Origin: Deltaproteobacteria bacterium
GTDB taxonomy: Bacteria; Desulfobacterota; Desulfuromonadia; Geobacterales; Pseudopelobacteraceae
DNA length: 38,873 nucleotides
NCBI GenBank assembly: GCA_021780495.1
Contig: JAJXYO010000055.1
Span: 1 to 38,873, forward strand
Direction of reading: 5' to 3'
Below the pieces are notes generated by a model. It had not been told where the DNA came from, searched no databases, and was given only the letters and a program-made list of their open reading frames with translations. The translations under genes and the position numbers were made by a program. Of the stretch, positions 9,101 to 19,687 are shown piece after piece; the first letter of the stretch is position 1; every line of letters begins with the position of its first letter.

Positions 9101-9227
9101 TCTGGACTCAGCTCTCAACCCGATACGCAAGATATATGCGTTAGCATCAACAAGCGCTAACCTGGTAAAAACAAAGGCGCACCCCTTCCGGGCACGCCTT
9201 CCGAAAAATAATTACGAAAACAAACGA

Positions 9228-9491
9228 CTACCAGATGGAGGATTCGATCTTACCGGCCCGCTTGATAAGAACGTCAACTACCGCAATCTCGTAGATGATA
9301 TCGGGATTGAGGTCGGGAGATACCCGAGAATGGAAATGTTGACGGCCTTCTTCCAGCTCCTCGCTAAGGAGATCAAAGATATTGTCGTTCTTGATGCCAC
9401 TTTCCACCTTCTCGGGGTTATACATGGCTACATCGGAGAGGATGGCCCTCGCTAACCGCTTCGCAAGTTCAGGACTTTCAATCAGGCTCAT
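9228..9491 (-). CDS. Small conserved-looking protein of unknown function
   Basis: 87 residues from the ATG at 9491, or 89 from an in-frame GTG at 9497; AAGGA lies upstream and suits either. The protein is soluble and helical with an acidic middle (LLSEELEEGRQHFHSRV), and has no signal peptide, Cys motif or recognised domain. It lies 24 bases downstream of the HtrA protease stop on the same strand, so it is probably the second gene of that transcript. I do not recognise the family. A role with the protease is only a positional guess. Confidence 0.6.
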   Translation of the reverse strand: MSLIESPELAKRLARAILSDVAMYNPEKVESGIKNDNIFDLLSEELEEGRQHFHSRVSPDLNPDIIYEIAVVDVLIKRAGKIESSIW

Positions 9492-9514
9492 GATCACTCT
9501 TTCCTTAATCGTAG

Positions 9515-10948
9515 TTATTTTATCCGAAAAGCAAAATAGATACTTGAGTTACCGCGTCGGACCAGGATCGTAACGCTGCTACCAGAGCCGGCCTGCTGAA
9601 GGATGCGCTGGTATTCAGCACTGCTGGTAACCTTTTTACGGTTAATTGCGACGATCACATCGCCGCGATGGATACCCGCCTCGGCGGCAAGACCATCCCT
9701 GGCAACATCGACCACCACCACACCACCACCCTGCTTGGCATCGTCTACCGCCAGACCGAGCAGGTCGGCCTGACCCGGCTGTCCACCATTACCATCCGGC
9801 TCACGGCGTTGTTTTGGAGCAGAATCTGCGCTGGCAAGCGTCATAGTCAGTTCGAGATCCTTGCCATCCCGGAATACTTTCAGCTTGACGGACTTCCCGA
9901 TCCCGAACTCTGCGACAAGGCGTTGCAATTGAGAGGGATCTTTGACCGGCGAACCATTGAATTCAAGGATTACGTCACCCTGCCGCACGCCGGCCTTTTG
10001 TGCCGGACCGCCTTTCAAAACATCATTAACCAGCGCGCCCTTGGGTTCTTTCAATCCAAAAGAGCGAGCAAGCTCCTCGGTAACCGGCTGAATTGTAACA
10101 CCCATGTAGCCACGACTGACACTGCCCTTCTGCAGAAGCTGGGTGACGATCGGCTTTGCCATGCTGATCGGGATTGCAAAACCTATCCCCTGACCAGCCG
10201 CTACGATGGCGGTATTGATGCCGATTACCTCGCCATGGATGTTCAGGAGCGGTCCACCCGAATTGCCGGGATTGATGGAGGCATCGGTCTGGATAAAGTT
10301 CTCATAGGTCTCGATACCCACATTCGATCGACCAGTGGCTGAGACCACACCAACCGTCATCGATCGTTCAAGCCCGAAGGGGTTGCCGATAGCTATGGCC
10401 CATTGACCGACTTCCAGATTTTCAGAGTCACCCAGCACCGCTACCGGAAGATCGGCCGCTCTGATCTTGATCACGGCAATGTCGGTTTTCGGGTCACTGC
10501 CAATAATCCTGGCATCGTAGACTTTATCGTTGGATAGCTTGACCTGAACGCTTTCGGCATCCCGTACGACATGATCGTTGGTAACAATGTAGCCATCTTT
10601 ACTGATAATGAAACCAGACCCAAGGCTCTTGTCACGCCTATACTGCGGGCCGCTGAAAAAGTCCTCGAAAAATGGTGACATTTCAAGGAACGGCTGGACA
10701 GCCTTCTTCCGGCTGATCGTAGAGATATTGACCACGCACGGCGTAACCTTGGCGGCTATGGTCGTGAAGGCCTTCTGGGTCGCCAGGATATCGGCAGGGA
10801 CATCTTTGACCGGCGCATCAGCCTCGCCCGCCTTGCGTTTTGACTCTAAAAAAAGCGGCGAATCGTTTTTGCCCGAACAGCCTGCCAGACAGGCCAAAGC
10901 CAGTGAGCAGATGATGACATACTGTATGAAGCGAAGAGATGCTGGCAT
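9515..10948 (-). CDS. HtrA/DegP-type serine protease, predicted lipoprotein
   Basis: 477 residues. The N-terminus has a hydrophobic stretch followed by the lipobox CLAGC (Cys24), so the mature protein should be lipid-anchored rather than freely periplasmic as in E. coli DegP. The trypsin-like triad is His126 (TNDHVV), Asp156 (KTDIAVIKI) and Ser230 (GNSGGPLL). Two PDZ domains follow: the first with RGYMGVTIQPVTEELA, the second around VVVVDVARDGLAAEAGI. HtrA proteases degrade or refold damaged envelope proteins, with PDZ domains recognising exposed C-termini. The residue after the lipidated Cys is Ser, which in enterobacterial rules would not retain it at the inner membrane, hence outer membrane attachment is likely. 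A small unknown gene follows in the same transcript. Confidence 0.92.
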   Translation of the reverse strand: MPASLRFIQYVIICSLALACLAGCSGKNDSPLFLESKRKAGEADAPVKDVPADILATQKAFTTIAAKVTPCVVNISTISRKKAVQPFLEMSPFFEDFFSGPQYRRDKSLGSGFIISKDGYIVTNDHVVRDAESVQVKLSNDKVYDARIIGSDPKTDIAVIKIRAADLPVAVLGDSENLEVGQWAIAIGNPFGLERSMTVGVVSATGRSNVGIETYENFIQTDASINPGNSGGPLLNIHGEVIGINTAIVAAGQGIGFAIPISMAKPIVTQLLQKGSVSRGYMGVTIQPVTEELARSFGLKEPKGALVNDVLKGGPAQKAGVRQGDVILEFNGSPVKDPSQLQRLVAEFGIGKSVKLKVFRDGKDLELTMTLASADSAPKQRREPDGNGGQPGQADLLGLAVDDAKQGGGVVVVDVARDGLAAEAGIHRGDVIVAINRKKVTSSAEYQRILQQAGSGSSVTILVRRGNSSIYFAFRIK

Positions 10949-11016
10949 TACCTACCCTAGCGGAAATCTGTGCAGGCACTATCTCGTCATCCTGACATGC
11001 GGGATTCGTACGTTCA

Positions 11017-11029
11017 CGAAATCATTTCG
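11017..11029. other. 13-base palindrome between HtrA and cupin-HTH genes
   Basis: CGAAAT-C-ATTTCG is a perfect inverted repeat around one central base. It lies in the 283-base divergent region between the protease (starts 10948, minus) and the regulator gene (starts 11232, plus), so it could be an operator. The rest of this region shows no RNA gene and no clear sigma32-type promoter. Binding by the neighbouring regulator is a guess. Confidence 0.3.
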
Positions 11030-11231
11030 AAATGCGCAAAGATAACTTCTAACCTACTAAAGAATCAAAAGACTAGCTACATTTGCATCTTATGTCAACG
11101 GAATTAATATCTCTCAACGCTGGCAGGCGCAGTCGTTCTATCCAGCATAATAATGTTATTGAAACGCGGGCCGGTTTATGTAACCATATTTAATACTGTG
11201 GAAAATCATCACGCCTCGCAGGGAGCAAAAC

Positions 11232-11834
11232 ATGAGTGACATCAAGGCACAGATCAGGGAATTCCGCATCGGCGAAAAGATCCGGGGCTTGCGCCAACAT
11301 AAGCGGCTGACCTTGCAGGAGCTGTCGGACCTGACGACCCTCTCGAAGCCGCTTCTGTCTCAGATCGAGAATCAACAGGTCGTTCCGCCCTTGGCGACTC
11401 TGCTCAAGATCGCCAAGGGGCTCAAGGTTGGCATCCATTTTTTCTTCGAAGATGAAAGCAACCGCCAGAACTTTGTGCTGACCAAACGGGAGGATGTCAA
11501 GGAGGATGAAAGCATTCCGCGCCCGGTTGCCAACGACGTTTCCCGCCCCTATACCTATCACTCCCTGGCCCAGGGGCTCCGTCACAAGCATATGGAACCA
11601 TTTCTGGTTGAGTTTGAAGGGCGCGACTGGGACGAGAAGCTGTTCTTCAGACACGAAGGAGACGAGGAGTTCCTATACGTAACCGAGGGGGAACTGGATT
11701 TTCACTACAACAACGAGGTACTGCGGCTACGAACTGGCGACAGCATCTACTACAACTCCAGCCAACCACACGGCTGGGTTGCGGTGGGCGCACAAAAGGC
11801 CAAGGCGGTTGCCGTACTGTATTCAAAAGAATAG
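11232..11834 (+). CDS. XRE-family HTH regulator with C-terminal cupin domain
   Basis: 200 residues, start supported by GGGAG upstream. Residues about 10-70 are a lambda-repressor-type helix-turn-helix: KIRGLRQHKRLTLQELSDL, then LSKPLLSQIENQQVVPPLATLLKIAKGL. Residues about 110-195 form a cupin_2 barrel (FFRHEGDEEFLYVTEGELDF, then LRLRTGDSIYYNSSQPHGW). HTH-cupin regulators (COG1396/COG0662 type, such as PuuR) sense small metabolites. Residues such as the final SQPHGW fit a metal- or ligand-binding cupin, but the ligand is unknown. It stands alone, divergent from the HtrA gene. Confidence 0.9.
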   Translation: MSDIKAQIREFRIGEKIRGLRQHKRLTLQELSDLTTLSKPLLSQIENQQVVPPLATLLKIAKGLKVGIHFFFEDESNRQNFVLTKREDVKEDESIPRPVANDVSRPYTYHSLAQGLRHKHMEPFLVEFEGRDWDEKLFFRHEGDEEFLYVTEGELDFHYNNEVLRLRTGDSIYYNSSQPHGWVAVGAQKAKAVAVLYSKE

Positions 11835-11922
11835 TCACAAGCAACCGCATCCAAGATATATCGCAGACAGCCTGAACCCCGGCGTCACGCAGAGGACCAG
11901 CAGATCTTCCACGGGATAGCGT

Positions 11923-13182
11923 TCACGTCCTGCCAGCTGTGTTTCCAGCCCACGCCCGGAGCGTCCTGACCCGATCTACCACCGGCGGGTGCGAATAATG
12001 AAATCCGGCATACAGCGGGTGTGGAAACAGGTTCGAGAGATTTTCGGCTGACATCTTGACCAGGGCCGACGCCAGGTCCTGCGGCCTGCCGGTCAGGTCA
12101 GCGGCGAAGCGATCGGCCTCCCGTTCGTGGCAACGTGAGCGCCAGGCCGAGAAGGGAGCCAGCGGAAACAGGGCCAGCGACGCCGCAAAGCCCAACACGA
12201 CCATCCTGGCCGGAAGCGACATATCCGGCGGCAACTCCAGCAACCCCGGCAAGCCCGACCACGCCAGCAGTTTGAAACTCAGCCATGCCCCTCCTAACGC
12301 CAGCATCTCGACCCACAGCAGTCGCTTCCAGATATGCCCCTTCTTCCAGTGCCCGATCTCATGTGCCAGTACCGCTACGATCTCGCCGTGGCTCATCTGC
12401 CTGACCAGGGTGTCGTAGAGAACGATGCGCTTGACCTTTCCGATGCCGGTAAAGTACGCGTTGGAATGTTTGCTGCGCCTTGAGGCGTCCATCTGCATGA
12501 CCTTCCCGACCTTGAGCCCGGCCTTCTCCATCATCACACGGATCTCATCCTCCAACCCCTCTTCGGTGACCGGCTCATATCGATTAAACAGCGGCTCGAT
12601 CACATAGGGGGAAATAAACATCATGAACAGGCTGAAGATCGCCATGAAACCCCACACCCAGATCCACCAGTGCTGCGGGCTCCATTCGATCAGCCAGAAG
12701 GCGACGGACACCAGAAAGGCCATCACCACGGCTCCGATGGCCTGTGACTTCACGAAGTCGCTGATCCAGAGACGCGGTGTCGTGGTGTTAAACCCGTAGC
12801 GCGCCTCGATCACAAAGGTGCTGTACAGGTCGAAGGGGATTCCCAGCAATGTCTGGGCCCATGCCAGCAGCAGGAAAAAGGCGATGGCCGCCGGAATAGC
12901 TGAGCTGCTCAAGCCAGCAATCACATGGTCATAGCCAACAATAACACCACCGAACAGGAAGATAATCAGCAACAGGTTGTCGAAAAGCGAACTCCACAAC
13001 TCCAGCCGGCTTGAGTCGAGGGTGTAAGCGGTACTGGCACGAAGCTTTTCCTCGTCGATGGCCACCTCAAAACCGGCCGGCACCCGGTTGCCGGTCTGTT
13101 TGAGGTGCTGCAGGTTGATGTGGCGAAGCCAGTACGTAAAAGCGGTGATAGCGGCGAAGAGGGCAAACAGGGCGAGTTTCAT
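11923..13182 (-). CDS. M48 family Ste24-type zinc metalloprotease
   Basis: 419 residues from the ATG at 13182, which has AAGGA ten bases upstream; a second ATG at 13191 is in frame but sits too close to that site. Several hydrophobic segments (ALFALFAAITAFTYWL; LLLIIFLFGGVIVG; AIGAVVMAFLVSVAFWL and others) give the multi-span fold of CAAX protease Ste24. The zinc site is HEIGHWKKGH with the downstream glutamate in CHEREADRFAADL. In bacteria Ste24/HtpX-type enzymes take part in membrane protein quality control; prenylated substrates are not expected. It follows elbB on the same strand, separated by a strong hairpin at 13207-13235, so coexpression may be partial. Confidence 0.9.
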   Translation of the reverse strand: MKLALFALFAAITAFTYWLRHINLQHLKQTGNRVPAGFEVAIDEEKLRASTAYTLDSSRLELWSSLFDNLLLIIFLFGGVIVGYDHVIAGLSSSAIPAAIAFFLLLAWAQTLLGIPFDLYSTFVIEARYGFNTTTPRLWISDFVKSQAIGAVVMAFLVSVAFWLIEWSPQHWWIWVWGFMAIFSLFMMFISPYVIEPLFNRYEPVTEEGLEDEIRVMMEKAGLKVGKVMQMDASRRSKHSNAYFTGIGKVKRIVLYDTLVRQMSHGEIVAVLAHEIGHWKKGHIWKRLLWVEMLALGGAWLSFKLLAWSGLPGLLELPPDMSLPARMVVLGFAASLALFPLAPFSAWRSRCHEREADRFAADLTGRPQDLASALVKMSAENLSNLFPHPLYAGFHYSHPPVVDRVRTLRAWAGNTAGRT

Positions 13183-13206
13183 CAGGTACATGTCCTTTGA
13201 CGACAG

Positions 13207-13235
13207 AAGGGCGAAGCACGCGTGTCTTCGCCCTT
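13207..13235 (-). terminator. Hairpin between elbB and the M48 protease gene
   Basis: AAGGGCGAAG (13207-13216) pairs perfectly with CTTCGCCCTT (13226-13235) around a nine-base loop. There is no long T run after it on either strand, so it may be a weak or factor-dependent terminator. Its GGGCGAAG core recurs in the hairpin at 35546-35582. Confidence 0.5.
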
Positions 13236-13259
13236 GCAGATTACATTAGTACGACTGTT

Positions 13260-13913
13260 TCAGATCAGCTTTATGACTTCCTTCACACACTGCTGTACCC
13301 CGGCGTACACCTCGGATATGCGGGTGGCCAGCATATAGGCCGGGGTGGAGACAATCTTGTTCTTGGTGTCGATCACAAAGCCGGTCACCGGGCACTCCTG
13401 GTGGGTCGCCCCGGTCTTCCCGATCTCGGCAGCGGTCCCGGCATCCGTGCCGATGGTCAGGACAGTAGCATACTCTTTGCCCAGCACCGTTGCGATCAGG
13501 ACCGGAGCGATACAGATAGCTCCGATCGGTTTCATGGCGACAGCCATCTCCTTCAGCAACCGGGACACCTCGGGGTGAACAGAGGCGGCAGCACCCTTCA
13601 CGGCAAAATCGCACAGGTTCCTGGCGGCCCCAAAACCACCGGGAAAAACGATCGCATCCAGATCGGCCGCTTTCACATCCTTGATGTCGCGGATATTGCC
13701 ACGGGCGATACGGGCCGACTCCACCAGCATATTGCGCTTTTCGCCGGTTTCCTGCATAACCAGATGATCCGTCACGGCAAACGCGGCATTGGGCGCCATA
13801 CAGACCGCTTCGCAACCGGCCTGGTCGATGGCCAGCAGGGCGGATACCGCTTCGTGGATCTCACTGCCATCCCGCACACCGCATCCCGAGAGCACAACTC
13901 CAATCTTCTTCAT
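13260..13913 (-). CDS. elbB: ElbB-family DJ-1/PfpI-like glyoxalase
   Basis: 217 residues with a very strong ribosome binding site (AAGGAGGAACAGCC before ATG). The opening KKIGVVLSGCGVRDGSEIHE is diagnostic of ElbB (GATase1_ES1 family). Further marks are PNAAFAVTDHL, then IVFPGGFGAARNL, and GAICIAPVLIA with the nucleophilic Cys. ElbB was linked to isoprenoid biosynthesis in E. coli by genetics; the purified protein shows weak glyoxalase activity, so the true substrate is uncertain. Between an SDR protein upstream (23-base gap) and a membrane protease downstream, it may belong to an envelope or isoprenoid-related operon, but this is context only. Confidence 0.93.
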   Translation of the reverse strand: MKKIGVVLSGCGVRDGSEIHEAVSALLAIDQAGCEAVCMAPNAAFAVTDHLVMQETGEKRNMLVESARIARGNIRDIKDVKAADLDAIVFPGGFGAARNLCDFAVKGAAASVHPEVSRLLKEMAVAMKPIGAICIAPVLIATVLGKEYATVLTIGTDAGTAAEIGKTGATHQECPVTGFVIDTKNKIVSTPAYMLATRISEVYAGVQQCVKEVIKLI

Positions 13914-13936
13914 GGCTGTTCCTCCTTCTGTTTACT

Positions 13937-14851
13937 TCAGGTTTTATCGGCAGATTCTGCCGCCAATGCCTTCCGGACCGCTTCGTCATAGGGCGTCAAG
14001 CGGATGGGGAGTATCTCCCGGATGGTGTTTTCCCGGCAGACCACCTCGTTTTTGAGCCCCTCGATCAGCGGCATGGAAAGCGATGGCGGCACCGGAGTGA
14101 TCAAGCCGACCCAATAGGATGATAGCTTGGGAGTCAACACCGGCACCGGCAGAATCAGCAGGTTTCGCCCTTCAATGCGGCCGAAGCGTTCCATCATCTC
14201 CTGATAGGTCAGCACCTCCGGACCACCGATATCAAAGGTTCTCCCGGTCGTTCGTTCATCTGCCAGGCAACCGGCCAGATAGTCAATCACATCATCAACC
14301 GCAATCGGCTGGCAGCGGGTAGTAACCCAGCGCGGCACAATCATCACCGGCAGCCGGTTTACCAGGCACCGCACCATCTCAAAAGAGGCCCCGCCCGCAC
14401 CGAGTATGATGGCCGCCCGCAGAAAGGTCGTGGCAAAGCGGCCTCTTTTGAGAATCTCAGCCACCTCCAGGCGGCTTCTGAGATGTTCCGAAAGGTCGTC
14501 GCCGGTTTCACCCAGCCCGCCCAGGTAGATCACCCGCCGCACTCCCGCCTTACCGGCAGCAGCAACAAAGTTTTCAGCCGCTTCCCGGTCACGGCGTTCG
14601 AACCCGGCCCGGCCGGCCGACATGGCATGCACCAGGTAAAAAGCAGTGTCGATCCCTGCCAGAGCCTGTACCAGCGTGGCTGGTTCGAGCATATCGGCCC
14701 GCACCAGCTCGGCACCGTCCGGAACTCCGGCAGCTGCCCGGCGCACCATACAGCGGACAGCGTAGCCGTCAGCCAACAACCTGCGGGTGAGAAGCCTGCC
14801 GAGGAAACCGGTTGAACCGGTAACAAGGATCTTATGGTCGGGTGGTTTCAT
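13937..14851 (-). CDS. NAD(P)-binding atypical SDR protein (NmrA-like)
   Basis: 304 residues. The nucleotide-binding motif is VTGSTGFLGRLLTRRLL near residues 11-27. Later come AFYLVHAMSAGRAGFERRDR, then RVIYLGGLGETGDDLSEHL and LRAAIILGAGGASFE. It is clearly paralogous to the N-terminal 300 residues of the divergent protein at 15143-16654: both have YLxGLGE, LRAAxIxGxGxASFE and the PRWV..CQPI block. It lacks the DUF2867 C-terminal domain found in that partner. Substrate unknown; family proteins bind NAD(P) and may act on quinones, sugars or lipids. It precedes elbB on the same strand. The ribosome binding site is weak (GAG only). Confidence 0.83.
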   Translation of the reverse strand: MKPPDHKILVTGSTGFLGRLLTRRLLADGYAVRCMVRRAAAGVPDGAELVRADMLEPATLVQALAGIDTAFYLVHAMSAGRAGFERRDREAAENFVAAAGKAGVRRVIYLGGLGETGDDLSEHLRSRLEVAEILKRGRFATTFLRAAIILGAGGASFEMVRCLVNRLPVMIVPRWVTTRCQPIAVDDVIDYLAGCLADERTTGRTFDIGGPEVLTYQEMMERFGRIEGRNLLILPVPVLTPKLSSYWVGLITPVPPSLSMPLIEGLKNEVVCRENTIREILPIRLTPYDEAVRKALAAESADKT

Positions 14852-14929
14852 GAGAACTCTATTGTGCCATAAAAATTGTGGAAGACAAGCGGCTAATTGA
14901 GGTCTACAAATGGCACTATCGTAGTCCGG

Positions 14930-14945
14930 CGGCAGTATACTGCCG
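14930..14945. other. 16-base palindrome in the divergent SDR promoter region
   Basis: CGGCAGTATACTGCCG is perfectly self-complementary. It lies in the 291-base region between the two outward-facing SDR genes (starts at 14851 minus and 15143 plus) and is a good shape for an operator controlling both. Nothing else definite was found in that region; an open frame that reads through it toward 15143 does not look like family protein. Confidence 0.4.
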
Positions 14946-15142
14946 GCAGGTTACCCCATGAGCGACAGGCGTGTCGCACGTACCTGACCGGGCGGCTGTC
15001 CGGTGCAGAGAACGCTGGACAGCTGCCCGAACCCATGCTAACAATTTTAAATAACAACCGCCTGCACCTGGCCGGCCATCCCGAAGGGCGGGTTTACATC
15101 CGGGTGCCGATCAAGCTCATCAGCAGATTACAAGGGTGTGCC

Positions 15143-16654
15143 ATGCCGAGCGAAGACAAGCAAGCCCCTATCCTGGTTGCCGGTGCCACCGGCTATATCG
15201 GTGCCCGGTTGATTCCCCGCTTGCTGCAGACCGGGTACCGGGTCAGGGCTCTCGCCCGCACGCCGGCCAAGATCGGAAATCGGCCATGGAGCGCCCATCC
15301 GGACCTGGAGATCGTAAAGGTCGACGTCCTCGACCAGAACGCTCTGACTGAGGCGTGCCGGGGATGCAGCACCGCATACTACCTGATCCACTCCATGAAC
15401 CATACCAGTGAAGACTTCGTCACAACCGACCGGGAAGCAGCCTTCAATATGGTCGCAGCTGCCGACGCCGGCGGGCTCAAACGTATCATTTATCTCAGCG
15501 GGCTGGGCGAATGGCATGACTCCCTGAGCAAACATCTGAGTTCGCGGGCAGAGGTGGCTGATATCCTGAGCAGCGGCAATGTACTGGTCACGGTGCTGCG
15601 AGCAGCCATGATCATCGGCTCGGGAAGCGCCTCCTTCGAAATCCTCCGCTACCTGGTGGAACGGTTGCCGGTCATTGTCACCCCCCGCTGGGTCGATGTC
15701 CCCTGTCAACCGATCGGTGTCCGCAACGTCCTGCACTACCTGATCGGTTGTCTTGAGTGTGAAGAAACCGTCGGAGCTGTCTTCGACATCGGCCAGGACC
15801 AGGTTGTTACCTATCGCCAGCTTATGGAGATCTTTGCCGAGGAGGCCGGACTGCCGAAACGGCTGATCATCTCAGTCCCGATGCTGACACCGCGGCTGAG
15901 TTCAGCCTGGATTCACCTGTTGACGCCGGTGCCGGCTGTTCTGGCCCGCCCCCTGGCAGAAGGACTGCGCAACAAGGTCATTTGCCGCGACACCCGTATC
16001 CGCGCACTCATACCGCAAGAACTCATCGACTGCCGACGGGCGATCCACCTGGCCTTGGAACGGGTGCGCCAGCACCAGATAGAAAGTTCCTGGATCGATG
16101 CCGGCCGGATCCCTCCCTCCGAATGGAGCACGCCCAGCGATCCGAGCTGGGCGGGGGGCACATTTTACAACGATTCGCGCCAGATTACCCTGTCGGCCAC
16201 CCCCGGAGAGATCTGGAGGGCGGTTGCGAGTATCGGCGGAGAATCCGGCTGGTACTATGGCGACTGGCTCTGGAAGCTGCGCGGTTATCTCGATCAGCTG
16301 GCCGGTGGGGTGGGATTGCACCGGGGGCGGCGCTGCCCCCTTGAGCTGTCACCGGGCGAGGCCCTGGATTTCTGGCGGGTAGCAGAGGTTACAAAACCAA
16401 CCCGCTTGCTGCTGGTCGCCGAGATGAAGCTTCCGGGGGAAGCGACCCTTGAATTTCGCATTGAGGAAATTTCTCCCGGAGTAACCGTGCTGCAGCAGAT
16501 TGCCCACTTTCTGCCGTACGGACTCCTGGGCATGTTATACTGGTACGCGGTGACCCCCTTTCACAACTTTATCTTCAACGGCATGCTGAGAGGCATGGCA
16601 ACGGCGATTTCCCGGCCTGTGCTCCGTGGTCCGGAGCGCATACCGGACAGCTGA
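15143..16654 (+). CDS. SDR-DUF2867 fusion protein
   Basis: 503 residues from the ATG at 15143, preceded by AAGGG. An open frame continues upstream to 14897, but the Rossmann motif ILVAGATGYIGARLIPRLL begins about ten residues after the chosen start. Residues about 10-300 are an atypical SDR (STAYYLIHSMNH, IIYLSGLGEWHDSLSKHL, LRAAMIIGSGSASFE). Residues about 345-495 match the DUF2867 type: GDWLWKLRGYLDQLAGGVG, then GEALDFWRVAEV and LPYGLLGMLYWYAV, a START/polyketide-cyclase-like region with a hydrophobic end. This two-domain layout is a known but uncharacterised family. It faces away from its shorter paralogue at 13937-14851. Role and cofactor preference cannot be deduced. Confidence 0.85.
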   Translation: MPSEDKQAPILVAGATGYIGARLIPRLLQTGYRVRALARTPAKIGNRPWSAHPDLEIVKVDVLDQNALTEACRGCSTAYYLIHSMNHTSEDFVTTDREAAFNMVAAADAGGLKRIIYLSGLGEWHDSLSKHLSSRAEVADILSSGNVLVTVLRAAMIIGSGSASFEILRYLVERLPVIVTPRWVDVPCQPIGVRNVLHYLIGCLECEETVGAVFDIGQDQVVTYRQLMEIFAEEAGLPKRLIISVPMLTPRLSSAWIHLLTPVPAVLARPLAEGLRNKVICRDTRIRALIPQELIDCRRAIHLALERVRQHQIESSWIDAGRIPPSEWSTPSDPSWAGGTFYNDSRQITLSATPGEIWRAVASIGGESGWYYGDWLWKLRGYLDQLAGGVGLHRGRRCPLELSPGEALDFWRVAEVTKPTRLLLVAEMKLPGEATLEFRIEEISPGVTVLQQIAHFLPYGLLGMLYWYAVTPFHNFIFNGMLRGMATAISRPVLRGPERIPDS

Positions 16655-16675
16655 AAATGCAAACCCCTTAAAGGC

Positions 16676-16709
16676 TTGAATGTACCTCAAAGTATGCTAA
16701 AGTTAGCAT
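16676..16709 (+). promoter_or_regulatory. Candidate lon promoter overlapped by an inverted repeat
   Basis: TTGAAT (16676-16681), a 16-base spacer, then TAAAGT (16698-16703) make a modest sigma70-like promoter. The perfect inverted repeat ATGCTAA-AG-TTAGCAT (16694-16709) covers the -10 box, which is where a repressor operator would sit. The half site resembles part of CIRCE, but the order of the halves is reversed and the spacing is wrong. Confidence 0.4.
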
Positions 16710-16736
16710 TCATCATCGCCCGTAAAGGAATCATCC

Positions 16737-19052
<2,316 letters not shown>

Positions 19053-19066
19053 TTTCAAGACACATA

Positions 19067-19153
19067 ACCCCAACCACCCCCAGCCCCTCCTTGGTAAGGA
19101 GGGGAGCTTAAAGTCCCCCTCCTGGATTAGGAGGGGCTAGGGGTGGTCAGGGT
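19067..19153. repeat. GC-rich double-hairpin repeat (copy A)
   Basis: The element begins AACCCCAACCACCCC and ends GGGGTGGTCAGGGTT, which are near inverted copies. Between them are two short hairpins, each CCCCTCC...GGAGGGG with a 5-8 base loop. The same building blocks appear at 27991-28122. It lies between the convergent lon and mog genes and may also end transcription from both sides. Such elements are scattered in Geobacter-like genomes; that is recalled, not checked. Confidence 0.75.
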
Positions 19154-19180
19154 TCAGAATAAACTTCTCGTTGAATAATC

Positions 19181-19687
19181 CTACCGGTCAAACCTGCCCG
19201 CGCAATCCTCCTGCCCACCGCGGATCTTTTCCACCCCGTGACCGATCACCGGCCAGGCCGCCGCCAGATTCTCGACCGCGCCCTTGGGACTGCCCGGCAG
19301 ATTGATGATCAGCGACAGGTGACGGATACCGGCTACTGCCCGCGACAGCGCCGCCATGGGGGTGATCTTCAGGCTTTCCTGACGCATCAGTTCGCCGATG
19401 CCGGGGATCATGCGGCCACAGACCTGCATGGTCGCCTCCGGCGTGACATCGCGGGGTGACACGCCGGTGCCGCCGGTGGTCAGGATCAGGTCGGCGATGT
19501 CACGATCCGCCCAATCCGTCAGTTGCTGTACAATCTGCTCAAACTCATCCGGGATGACATGGGCATGCACCGTGCGCACCCCGCGCTCCGCCAGCCAGGC
19601 CGACAGGGCCGGGCCGCTCTCGTCGGTCCGCTCGCCGCGCGAGCCTTTATCGCTCAGGGTCAGGATTGCCGCTCTGATATGGTTCAT
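19181..19687 (-). CDS. MogA/MoaB-family molybdopterin adenylyltransferase
   Basis: 168 residues from the ATG at 19687, which overlaps the moaC stop as ATGA. The protein begins RAAILTLSDKGSRGERTDES, then has LILTTGGTGVSPRDVTPEAT and SLIINLPGSPKGAVENL, which are MoCF_biosynth signatures. MogA adenylylates molybdopterin so that MoeA can insert molybdate; MoaB can carry out the same step in some bacteria. The wording LSDKGSRGERTD favours the Mog side. Coupling to moaC supports a role in molybdenum cofactor synthesis. moaA, moaD, moaE and moeA are not in the window. Confidence 0.9.
   Translation of the reverse strand: MNHIRAAILTLSDKGSRGERTDESGPALSAWLAERGVRTVHAHVIPDEFEQIVQQLTDWADRDIADLILTTGGTGVSPRDVTPEATMQVCGRMIPGIGELMRQESLKITPMAALSRAVAGIRHLSLIINLPGSPKGAVENLAAAWPVIGHGVEKIRGGQEDCAGRFDR

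Noticed and set aside
14897..15142. 82-residue N-terminal extension of the SDR-DUF2867 protein
   Set aside because: The Rossmann motif must be near the N-terminus and AAGGG precedes the ATG at 15143; the extension is Arg-rich with no conservation signal and crosses the palindrome.
16694..16709. CIRCE element at lon
   Set aside because: The half sites resemble parts of CIRCE, but the order is reversed and the spacer is two bases, not nine.
19067..19153. CRISPR array
   Set aside because: The repeats are palindromic and self-nested with no regular spacers and no cas genes nearby.
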